Shown: piece by piece, positions 21,261-31,081 of the stretch
Layout: the number at the start of each line of letters is the position of its first letter
How positions within the stretch are numbered: position 1 is the first letter of the stretch
Source: Buxus sempervirens
Lineage: Eukaryota > Streptophyta > Magnoliopsida > Buxales > Buxaceae
Direction of reading: 5' to 3'
DNA length: 64,000 bases
Assembly: GCA_947561395.2 (NCBI GenBank)
Contig: OX387182.1
Location: forward strand, 32,543,949-32,607,948
Notes under the pieces: model-generated
Database searches by the model: none
Told to the model about the DNA's origin: nothing
The model's input: the letters and a program-made list of their open reading frames with translations, nothing else
Position numbers and translations under genes: made by a program

Positions 21261-22935
21261 AAAGCAGAGCTAATGTTCTCAGCAACACTATCATTCCCTT
21301 TTTGAATCATATTTACCTCTTTATCCCTATTTCCTCTGTCAAAATACACTTTGACCGTTGTCCCTATAGGATCAATTAATTGGGATGGGTCAAAGGTTAT
21401 TTTATTAGAGGAGATGACCCCTATAACATTAGATGGGCAAGCCCCAAGATGCTGAGGCAAAGGGTTTTTTCCAATATCTGTTCTAGGAGGATTGTGAGCC
21501 CCTGTATTGAAAGACAGGGTATTTTGGTCAAGCAAGTCCTGAATGGTGTGTTTCAAGGGCCAACACTTGTCAGTAGGGTGCCCAGGTGCACCCATGTGGA
21601 AATCGCAAGTGGTGAAGGGGTCAAAATTTCTCCCCTTGGATGCATTTGGATTGGGCTCTCTTACGGTGATATACCCTGCTCGCAACAAAGTGGGTAGCAA
21701 CTAAGATGGAGACATTGGAATAGGGGTGAAAACCCTATTTCTCCTTGCTGCGAAATAGGCATCCCTTTCCTCCTTAGTAAAAGCCCTCTTTTGGTCTGAG
21801 GGTGCTGCTGGAACATTAACCCTCATGTGGGCCTGGGTAGATGGAGCAAATGGAGTAGGAAAATGAGCGGGTATATTAATTTGTATGGGCTTGTTAGGGC
21901 CTGATGGTAGCTGCACCATATTCACCTCCCCCTCTTTCTTGTTCCCATTCTTTTTCAACCTACTTCCTTTCTTCAGATTGGGGTCCTATTGACTGACCAT
22001 AGCAGAGTGGTCAATTATTTTACCTGACCTAATCCAATCCTCGATTCGGTCAGCCACTTATACCAAGGCAGCAAAATTAGTGGTGGTCTGACCCACCAGG
22101 TGGCTGTAGAATGGTTGACCCAATGTACTGATGAAAGTGGAAATCATCTCCTGCTCTAGCATGGGTGGCCTGACCTGAGAGGCAGTCTCCCTCCATCTTT
22201 TGGCATACTGTCTTACAGATTCATCCCTTCCTTTACTCATTCTCATTACGTCGTACCTATCTGGCACGATCTCTGAATTGAACCTGTATTGAGCTAGGAA
22301 GGCGTCTGCTAGGTCCTTCCATCTTCTGATCTTTCCATGGTCCAAGGTGGCAAACCACCTCAAAGCCGTTCCGGTCAAGCTCCTTTGGAAGAGCTGAATC
22401 AAAACTCCCTCATCTCGACAGTACTGGCATAAGGCACCGCAGTACAACTTCAGATGGCTCATGGGGCAGCCCGTGCCATCATACTTGTCCAGGTTTGGGA
22501 ACTTGAACTTGCCGGCAGGTTAACATTAAGGTATAGGCATAAGTCCTCAAAGTTGGTGCCCCCAAAGTTGTTCACCCATTTTACTTCTCTTAGTTCGTCT
22601 TGGATCATTTCCAGTCTGTGCAGGAATTTCCTTTCAACTTCCTCCCTCATTCTCTCATTTTCTTTTTCTTTCTCAAACTCAACTGTCTCATCCCTGATCA
22701 ATATAGGTTCAGGGGTGGGTTCATAAACGGGTTCAAGAATAGGTTGAATCGGAGGTGGAATGTTGGTTTGGGGTGGAGGTGCTTGATTGGAAGTGGATGC
22801 TTGGTTTTGGGCTTGCACTTGTTGGGCCTGCACCGACAGTATGTTCTCTAGCATACGGGCTAGTCCTGCCATTTCCTCCTGGAGCAGGGCAACATCTGGG
22901 TTTGGAACATCAGCTTCATTCTTAGTGGGATTCAT
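21206..22935 (-). pseudogene. Element 1: gag
   Basis: The ATG at 22935 (MNPTKNEADVPNPD) opens gag. There is a coiled-coil-like Glu-rich N-terminal part, then the retrotransposon gag domain (FQRSLTGTALRWFATLDHG, WKDLADAFLAQYRFN) and a C-terminal zinc-knuckle-like block (CDFHMGAPGHPTDKCWPLKH, near 21600). A one-base frameshift at about 22517 breaks the first part, and in-frame stops lie near 22057, 21988 and 21701. The pieces 22462-22058, 21958-21701 and 21700-21206 share one frame, so apart from the frameshift they are one gene. Confidence 0.88.
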
Positions 22936-23040
22936 GGTGCGAGTTTGGATTTTTTTTTCTTTATTTGCTTCTTTTTTTTTTTTTGAATTGTTGGAATATT
23001 CTAGGGCTTCCAACAGTTCCCACAAGAAAGAGAAAAGGAT

Positions 23041-23620
23041 CTGAAATTCAAAGGCTTTCAGGGGCCCAGGGGTATTTTTTGAAAAAGGTCTGAAATTCAA
23101 AGGCTTTCAGAGGCCCAGGGATATTTTTGAAAAAGGTCTGAAATTCAAAGGCTTTCAGAGGCCCAGGGATATTTTTGAAAAAGGTCTGAAATTCAAAGGC
23201 TTTCAGAGGCCTAGGGGTATTTTTGGAAAAGGTCTGAAATTCAAAGGCTTTCAGAGACCCAAGGATTTTTTGAAATTCAAAGGCTTTCAGAGGCCCAAGG
23301 ATTTTTGAGAAAGGTCTGAAATTCAAAGGCTATCAGAGGCCTAAAGATTTTTTTTTTTTTTAATAAGGTCTGAAATTCAAAGGCTTCCAGAGGCCCAGAG
23401 ATTTTTGAGAAAAAGTCTGAAATTCAAAGGCTTTCAGTGGCCCAAAGATCTGAAATTCAAAGGCTTTCAGAGGCCCAAAGATTTTTTTGAAAAAATTCTG
23501 AAATTCAAAGGCTTTCAGAGGCCCAAAGATTTTTTGAAAAAAGTCTGAAATTCAAAGGCTTTCAGAGGCCCAAAGATTTTTGAAAAAGTTCTGAAATTCA
23601 AAGGCTTTCAGAGGCCCGAG
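23041..23620. repeat. Tandem repeat, about 46-bp unit, 13 copies, in the retroelement leader
   Basis: Thirteen copies of a unit containing CTGAAATTCAAAGGCTTTCAG followed by AGGCCCA and a variable A/T-rich spacer (about 32-55 bp per unit). The array lies just 5' of gag on the element strand. The minus strand keeps an open frame through several units (peptide block PLKAFEFQTFFKN); this is a by-product of the repeat and not evidence of a protein. Confidence 0.95.
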
Positions 23621-23776
23621 GATTTTTTTTTTTTAGATTTTTTTTTGTTTCACATTTTTATTAAATTTTTTTTTTGAAACATTTTATTCAAACTCATTTC
23701 CCTTTAGCATCATTTTAAGGTTGAAGGAATAAGATTTAGTGAAAAAAAACTGTTTAGATTTGAATTTTTCGAGAAA

Positions 23777-23908
23777 ACCGCATATACAGTACGGTCTGGC
23801 CTTGCCTGCATTTAAATTGCGAACGAGCCGTGACTGTATAGCCAACACAGGCGAGCCCTACCCGTATAACCAAATACGGGCGAGCCCAGCCCGTATTATA
23901 ACTGCGGT
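23777..23908. repeat. Palindrome array 4 (retroelement 5' leader)
   Basis: Four 21-bp imperfect palindromes with 7- or 8-bp spacers (for example arms TACGGGC and GCCCGTA around 23876-23896), with half-units at the edges. It lies between the tandem repeat and the PBS. Confidence 0.82.
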
Positions 23909-25155
23909 TTACGGAGCTCTTTTCTGTTTTTTCATTTTTTACATGATTTGATCACTTTGATTGCTCATCCAAACATACGGTTCACCTTTGCTAGGCTTCT
24001 GAACTGTCCTAAAGTGGGCTTTGACCTATTTGCAAAAATACATGTTTAGGAGGGCACATGATCCCTCCAAATTGACACCATATTCAGGGGTATGGTACCC
24101 TTTGGTTGCCTCTTGTATGAACATTGGGTAGGATTGATTCTGAATAGAGTTAAAACTCTTCCTATGGGCTACACAAATTTTAGGATACATGTCTATTTGC
24201 AACCAATTTTATCCCAAACCGATGGACACCATGACACCCCTATGACATGAAAATAGTGCAAAAGTTAAGGTTACCCTGTTACCTTGTTTACCTTCAATAT
24301 GGCATCCGCATTATGCCTTGGCTTGTGAGCCATGCAAACGGCCTTCCCACAATTACAAACCCATATCCTTACGTAATTGTGTACTTTAGCCAAAAACGTG
24401 TATCTCTACCTTCAAGCGTAGGGGTTTTGGGTTTTGGCTTAATGGCAACTTAGCACTCAAGCCAAGTAATAACCAGAATCGAATCACAAATCCACGTTAT
24501 CATCACATCATTGGCCCAAAGTTCTAAGGTGAATGTTTTTACTTTCGCTTTCCAAAGTATCGACCTCGTTGCGCCAAGCTACACACATTCGGGTTCAACT
24601 TCCTATAGGTTATTGGTAGGTTGTGTAGAAAATAAAATGTGCACAGTGCATTTACAGAAAGTAGGTACATACACAATATCCCAACCCATTGCCACTCTTT
24701 TTGCAGCCATGCATAAACAAACCAAGGCATAATAGGAAAGCATATTTAAAGTAAACAAGTAAACAAAGCAATCATATAGCACCTAAACACGCTCACAAAA
24801 ATCACCCAAACATGTAAACATATGATCATGTTATACAACCAAAATACATCATGGAGAACATGTTGAAAATCAAAACATGCTATTATTAAAATATAGCAAG
24901 AAATAAGCATGGTCCAGTAAAACAAACCCCCCCTACGTATGTTTCTAGAAACAATCCTATAAATCAGAATTGAACGTGTTTCTACCCCCATGCTTTCTTA
25001 AGCAAATTCAGATTTAAAACATATCAAGCATGCTTAAGAACACCAAATAGCAAGCAAAACAATAAAACAAGTCAAACATGCTAAAAACACAGAATAGCAA
25101 GCAAAACCAAAACATCAAAACATGAACAAAAACACCAAAAGGCTGAAATCCACAA
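23909..25155. other. Retroelement 5' leader without recognised features
   Basis: About 1.2 kb between the palindrome array and the PBS. Short open frames on both strands show no recognisable domain. Ogre elements can have an extra ORF before gag, but none is visible here. Confidence 0.6.
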
Positions 25156-25176
25156 GTCTCCAGCAAAGTCGCCAGT
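25156..25176 (-). other. Primer-binding site of the giant element
   Basis: Directly after the 5' LTR the minus strand reads ACTGGCGACTTTGCTGGAG. This resembles the TGGCGACTCTGCTGGGG type of PBS seen in Ogre/Tat elements, for which tRNA-Arg priming has been reported. The tRNA assignment is from family knowledge and was not checked. Confidence 0.7.
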
Positions 25177-26558
25177 TGTGAGACATGGGGAAAATCAATT
25201 CAATGACTTCCTAAATCATCACACGGGATTGGTTAAAAACAAAGAGTCGCCACCATTCTGTTTAGGTGTGAATGGACACCAAAATATCAAATAAGCACAA
25301 AAAGGCAAATTTAGGGTAAAAATAACCCTATTAAAAAAAACAACCAGAGATGGATAAGGGGATTAGATTATGAACAGGGGAAGGTGTTAGACACCCCTAT
25401 TCATCCACACAAGGTGGGTGCTAGGCATTGTTCATGTTAAAAATAAAGAAGGCTTGCTATAAAAATCATAAAAAATCACAAAAATGACAAAAGTGTATGG
25501 TTCTTTCATACGAACAGCCTGATTGATTCAGAACTTTCAAATATGATCATACCATTCCTAGGGTTTCAGGATTAAAATAAAATTGAGATAAAAATCAGAT
25601 AAAATCAATATAAAGTGAAAACTTCAAAAATCTGGCTTCAAGTTAAATCCTGGAAATCTAGAAAAATATGATTTTTATAAAATATTGCAGAATTTAACTT
25701 GAACAGTCCAGGACATAGATATAGCCCAAATTTCATATTAGATCAAGAAATCAAAACCAAAAATACCCACGTTGATGGAGAACATCAAAAGGGGAGAACT
25801 TAGACAGTAGGGTCTTCTCTTAAACATGAAAAATGACTCAAAAACCACATCATGAAACCCTAGAAGTTACTTTCAGGCTTCTGAATCCAAATCTATCATA
25901 TTGATCATGATGAATCCAGGATCTTAGCCTAATATCACAAAAATCACGAAAACAGTGCTGTAGGTGCAAATATGTGAAAAATCCAAATTTTAGGAGAAAA
26001 AGTATTTCATGCTATAAACATCATGGATTCATATGATTCATTCAGATTCAATCACAAGATCATATTAGCAGGATATTCAAAGCAGCCATATCTCACAGAT
26101 TAGAGCACATGGGGGTCTACCCTACGGATCCACCTGTTCTCTTTTCCCCTAGCTCTCTCTTCCCGTTTTATGGCTAGAGAAGATTCTTGAGGTACTTAGA
26201 GATAGGTTTGGGTATACAAACACAATCAAAGGCCTTATTCTAAAGGAAAAGAGAAAAACAGATTATGGGGTTCTATTCTAGGGATCCACCTGTTTCCCTT
26301 TCCCCTAGCCCTCTCTTCATCTTTTACGGCTAGAGAGGAATCTTGAGGTACTTGGAGGCAGGTTTAGGAATACAAGTATAAACCAGGCCTTATTCTACAG
26401 CAATGGAGAAGATCCTATTATTTCCAGAATTGAAGACAGAAAATCAAAGGGAAAAGGGACTTACCTAGATTGAGCAAGCAGAGTAGCATGGATTCCTCTT
26501 TTCACTTGGAGCTCCTTAGACTTCAAATTTCATGGCCTTTTGCTTAAGGATCTCACCT

Positions 26559-26568
26559 CTATTTATAA
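26559..26568 (-). promoter_or_regulatory. TATA box of LTR B
   Basis: TTATAAATAG on the minus strand, about 410 bp into the LTR. The same box is in LTR A (1831-1840), LTR C (28798-28806) and LTR D (58900-58908). It would drive the full-length retroelement RNA. Confidence 0.6.
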
Positions 26569-26766
26569 GCAAACTCAGGGGTATGGCTTGTCCAGAGGGA
26601 TATAACATGATCCACCAGATTGGATTAAAAAATAGGGATAATGCCCATCCATGGCCAACAAGGATAATTCGAAAGAATAAAAGAGATAATTCGTTCATCT
26701 AAAGAGATATTGGACTGAAGATAAGGCTCAGAAATCGAGCAAAGATCAAATTTGCACAAATCTCTT

Positions 26767-26873
26767 GCGCCCGTATTTACATTGCGGGCAAGTGGGGCCC
26801 GCATTCTCAATAGGGGTGCTGCATGCCCGTATACAAATTTCGGGTGCGGTCAGCCCGTAGATACAATATGGGC
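26767..26873. repeat. Palindrome array 5 (in LTR B)
   Basis: Same positions and 28-bp period as array 1 in LTR A, with several base changes that weaken some arms (for example TAGGGGT for TACAGGT). Confidence 0.82.
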
Positions 26874-26976
26874 AATGCTTAAATGATTGAATTTTATGTA
26901 TTTTTGACCTGTTTTAAATCCCAATTACATGTTTCAATTATTTTCTCATTTTGTAGTGCAATTTGGGGTGTCTACA

Positions 26977-27414
26977 GCGCTCGAACGGCCTTATTCCTTG
27001 GTTGTTTCAGGGATGGTCGCTCGAGCAACTGATCGGGTGACGGTTCATCTAGGAAAAATTGCTCTCGGGTTTTAACCAAATATACAGGGCGCTCGAGCGG
27101 CTCGATAAGAAGCAAAATTCTGAAAAATTACGAAATTCAACAAAAATTCCACAACCAAATATCCAATGCATCAAATCCATTCTAAAACACTTTATAAACA
27201 TGTTAGAACAATTTAAACAAAATTAAACTTCGTTTAAACAAAATTAAACCTCATTCTCTGCAATATTAATATTAATAATTAATATAGTTATTTTATCTCA
27301 TTTATTTATTAATAAAATCTAGGATTTTACACAAACACCTATAAGTAGGTTATCATGCTTAAAATTGGAATTGGAGAGCCACTATGGATCAACACAGTGA
27401 CCCATAGACACCAT
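26977..27414. repeat. Right flank of the giant element; possible end of an older LTR
   Basis: Contains GCGCTCGAGCGG-type motifs shared with the left flank and ends in an AT-rich part with GGATTTTACA at 27331. On the minus strand this would be an LTR start TGTAAAATCC, typical of gypsy LTRs. 27332-27414 holds nothing recognisable. Confidence 0.4.
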
Positions 27415-29219
27415 TGTGAGACATGGAAAATCAATTCAATGACTTCCTGATCATCACACGGGATTGGTTAAAAACAAAGAGTCGCCACCATTCTGTTTAG
27501 GTGTGAATGGACACCAAAATATCAAATAAGCACAAAAAGGCAAATTTAGGGTAAAAATAACCCTATTAAAAAAAAAACCAGAGATGGGTAAGGGGATTAG
27601 GCTATGAGCAGAGGAAGGTGTTAGGCACCCCTATTCATCCACAAAAGGTGGTTGCAAGGTATTGTTCATGTTTTTCAAAGGAAAAAAAGGCTTGCTAATC
27701 AAAACAAAAGTAAAAGAAAAATAAGAATGTATGGCTTTTTCCCATGTGAATGATCCAATTAATTCTGGATACTCCTTATGAAAACAATAGCCATTTACTT
27801 GGGCTTCATGATTGACTGAAATCAAAATAAAGAAAACAAATCTAAAGTGAAAACTTCAAAAATCTAGCTTCAAGTTAAATTTTGGAAATCTAGAAAAAAA
27901 TTGGATTTTTATAAAATATTGCAGAATTGAACTTGAACAATCCAAGATATATGTATAGCCCATATTTCACATTAGATCAAGAAATCAAAACCAAAAATAC
28001 CCACGTTGATGAAGAACATCAAAAGGGGAGAACTTAAACCGTAGGGTCTTCTCTCAAACATGAAAAACGACTCAAAAACCACATCATGAAACCCTAGAAG
28101 TTACTTTTAGACTTCTGAATCTAGATCTATCATATAGATCATGATAGATCCAGGATCTTAGCCTAATATCACAAATATCACGAAAACAGTGTTGTAGGTG
28201 CAAAAGTGGTGAAAATCTCAATTTTAGGAGAAAAAAAGGATTTCATGCTATAAACATCAAAGATTCATAGGATTCATTCAGATTCAACTCAAAATCATTA
28301 AAACATTAGCAGGATATCCAAAGCAGCCACATCTCACAGATTAGAGCACATGGGGGTCTACCCTACGGATCCACTTGTTCTCTTTTCCTCTAGCTCTTTC
28401 TTCACGTTTGATGGCTAGAGAGGATTCTTGAGGTGTTCGGAGATAGGTTTGGGTATACAAACACAATCAATGGCCTTATTCTATAAAAAAGAGAAGAACA
28501 GATTATGGAGTTCTATTCTAGGGATCCACCTGTTCCACTTTCTTCTAGCTCTCTCTTCACGTTTTACGGCTAGAGAGGATTCTTGAGGTACTTAGAGGCA
28601 GGTTTGGGAATACAATTATAAACCAAGCCTTATTCTACAGCAATGGATAAGATCCTATTATCTCTAGAATTGAAAACAGAAAATAAAAGGGAAAAGGGAC
28701 TTACCTGGATTGAGCAAGTAGAGCAGCAGGGATTCCTCTCTTCACTTGGAGTTTTTTAGACTTCAAATTAATGGCCATTTGCTTGAGAAGAAGCCTTCTA
28801 TTTATAGGCAAACCCAGGGGCATGGATGGTCCAGAGGGATATACCATGATCCACCAGATTGGATTGAAAATAAGGATAATGCCCATCCATGGCCAACAAG
28901 GATAATTCGAATAAATAAATAAATAAATAAATTCACTCACCTAGAGAGATACTTGGATACAGATAAGGCTCAAAAATCGAGTAAGGATAAAATTCGCACA
29001 AATCTCCTGTGCTCGTATATACATTGCGGGCAAGTCGTGTCCACATTCTTATTACGGGCACTGCATGTCCGTGTACAAAATTCGGGCGCTACTAGTCCGC
29101 ATATACAATATGGGAACTACTTAAATAATGAGATTTTATGCATTTTTGACCTGTTTCAAATCCCAATTACATATTTTCAATTATTTTCTCACCTTGTAGT
29201 GCAATTTGGGGTGTCTACA
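27415..29219 (-). repeat. LTR C (3' LTR of the truncated copy)
   Basis: About 1.8 kb; more diverged from LTR A and B than they are from each other, with local replacements at about 27660-27840. Same termini, TATA-like box (28798-28806) and palindrome array (29011-29114). Confidence 0.88.
29011..29114. repeat. Palindrome array 6 (in LTR C)
   Basis: Same layout as arrays 1 and 5 with 7-bp spacers. Several arms have mutated CG to TG or CA (for example TGTCCACA), consistent with decay at methylated CpG. Confidence 0.78.
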
Positions 29220-29240
29220 ACTGCCCCCTCTTTGCTGGTA
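29220..29240 (-). other. Polypurine tract of the truncated copy
   Basis: The minus strand reads CCAGCAAAGAGGGGGCAGT next to LTR C, identical in design to the tracts at 2250 and 59307. Confidence 0.8.
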
Positions 29241-29566
29241 ATTGGAACCCATTATGAGCAGAGAGCAAAAAGACCCACCAATTGCACTTTTTGAGATTTT
29301 GTCTGACTAATTGCAATTTTGCAAGGACTAAAAGGATGATTTTGGAAAATAATTTGGGTGGAAGATTTGCTGAAAAGTCCCTAACCTTAAGGGGCAAATC
29401 CTCCTCTCTAGTCTCACTGAGCACTCGTGGCTATGAAGTGAGATTTGAGACAAATTTTAAAACAAAAGTGGGTAAAGTGGTAATCCTTGCAATTTACAAT
29501 TAATATGGACATGAATCTCCTAAAAAATATAAAGAAAATGGTGAAAAAAATGCAATTTTCTTATTT

Positions 29567-29669
29567 GCCTGTATTTGTATTGCGGGCAAATGATGCCCGC
29601 AACTTGAATACGGGCGCCAATGACCGCATTACCTTTTCGGGCTTCTGTTGCCCGTGTATCTTTTGTGGG
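29567..29669. repeat. Palindrome array 7 (upstream of the mobile-domain cassette, second copy)
   Basis: Counterpart of array 2. Its first palindrome (29581-29601) has intact arms TGCGGGC and GCCCGCA. It has three units with 7-bp spacers. Confidence 0.82.
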
Positions 29670-31081
29670 TTTTAGGGTCCTTAATTGCGACCGCGAACTC
29701 CTTTCTCATTTCTTCTCCCACTTCAGCCCTAAGTCCTCTGCGCCCGTAACTTCCCTTACAGTCTTCGATCCTCTCTCTCCGTCCGCACTTGTCTTCCGAC
29801 GGCGACTTCGTCTTCTCCGGCAACTATTGGCTCCTCTGGCGACAATTGACTCCTCCTCCGACTCCTTTTTTCTCTGGCAAAGGTTGGTTTTTCCAGCGAA
29901 TATCAAGCTTTCTAATCTCTGTTAGATCGTACCAGTGCCTTTGGTGATTAATCTCCTTTAATTGCCATACCATTATTCCTCTTCACCTCCAAGGATTCCA
30001 TTCGAAATTGCAATTAATCTTGGACTGCTTCTGTGGGTGAATCGATCTCTTATTTTGAAAGCTCGGATGAGACCAAGCTCACATTTTTCTTGCAAAATTT
30101 CAATTTAGATAAACAAGTATGTCTCTTCTTAGATTTTTCTTGTAAACAGTTCGTCCATGAGCTATTCAATTTCCTGTTTTAATTCTCTGTCCCTGATTGT
30201 TGAAATTTTGATCTGTTTCATGGTTCAACATCTGATTTTTATGCCAATATTTCATTTGGAAATTCTCATGACTCTTGATTAATCCCCAATGCATACTTGA
30301 TCCATACTTGAGCTATCTGAATTGCTGACTTGCTAATTTTGGGAATCCCTATTCTGATTGAAGAAAATCTTTGAATTGCTGTATTTGCTTCGTGGTTTAA
30401 TGCCCAATTGCTCTATCCATGATTCACCTGAGGCTTGTTACCTGTGTGCTTGCATGATTTTGAATGCCTTGTGAGAATGCAATCCCTCCATGCAATTTCC
30501 TGTTCTTGAGCTGACAACTGGTTTGCTTACTGCTCTTTGCATTTTCCTTGTTAATGACACCTCTGAAATGTTGCTTGCAATTTTTTTGATTCTTGACTGA
30601 AAGTCTGAGATTCTTGTCCTTGATGGCCAGCCTCCTATTGAAGTCCATTGTCTTGGCATGAACAATAGCTTTCCGACTTTGCATTTCTTCTGTTATCCTA
30701 GTATCAATACAAGTAGGCTTGAATTTCTATCCTGAAACCAAAATACAAAAGAGAAAATTAAAATCAATCCTTAACACATTAATACACATTTTTTTCATTT
30801 TATATAAAGAGAATATACAAGAAGCCTAAACTTCCTATATATAATTTTTATATATTTTCCTGGTTGAAGCAAAGACAAGTAAATAACACAATAAAATTTC
30901 TCCAAACAGAAAAATAAACTCCTTCAGTTGACTTCTGATTTGGTTGGGAGTTTCTGAAGCATTTTCTTCCATTCTCCATTTTTCTTTTTCCTGCAAATCA
31001 ATTAAACTTAGTTAAAATGAAAATCAAGCAATAAAATTTTTAACAAGAATAATGAAACATCTCCCTAATTTGAACTCGCAG
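29670..31081 (+). other. 5' region of cassette 1, second copy
   Basis: CT-rich sequence as in 2700-4043; a conserved TATATAAAG lies at about 30797-30805. No conserved protein is encoded. Confidence 0.4.

Larger units (their letters stand above)
456..26976 (-). mobile_element. Giant Ogre-like (Tat lineage) Ty3/gypsy LTR retrotransposon, nested and decayed
   Basis: The two LTRs (25177-26976 as 5', 456-2249 as 3') are in the same orientation and nearly identical. In minus-strand order, a PBS-like sequence follows the 5' LTR, then a leader with tandem repeats, gag, protease, RT, RNase H, a second archaeal-type RNase H and integrase. A long region with two plus-strand gene cassettes comes next, then a purine-rich tract and the 3' LTR. 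The double RNase H and antisense extra genes are known features of the Tat lineage, and the size (about 20.8 kb without nested LTRs) fits Ogre-like elements. GCGCT occurs at 452-456 and again at 26977-26981. If this is the 5-bp target duplication, the LTR ends in CTCAC rather than CA on the element strand; with TG..CA ends only GCGC is shared. Nonsense codons, frameshifts and catalytic substitutions make it non-autonomous. Confidence 0.9.
25177..26976 (-). repeat. 5' LTR of the giant Ogre-like element (LTR B)
   Basis: 1.8 kb, matching LTR A (456-2249), LTR C (27415-29219) and LTR D (57662-59306). The minus strand starts TGTAGACACCCC and ends CATGTCTCACA. It contains palindrome array 5 (26767-26873), a TATA-like box at 26559-26568 and the conserved motif GGTGGCGACTC at 25244-25254, about 75 bp upstream of the PBS. 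Confidence 0.92.

Noticed and set aside
23048..23326. 92-codon minus-strand ORF with repeated PLKAFEFQ blocks as a separate protein
   Set aside because: It lies wholly in the tandem repeat and is in a different frame from gag; translation of a repeat is the simpler explanation.
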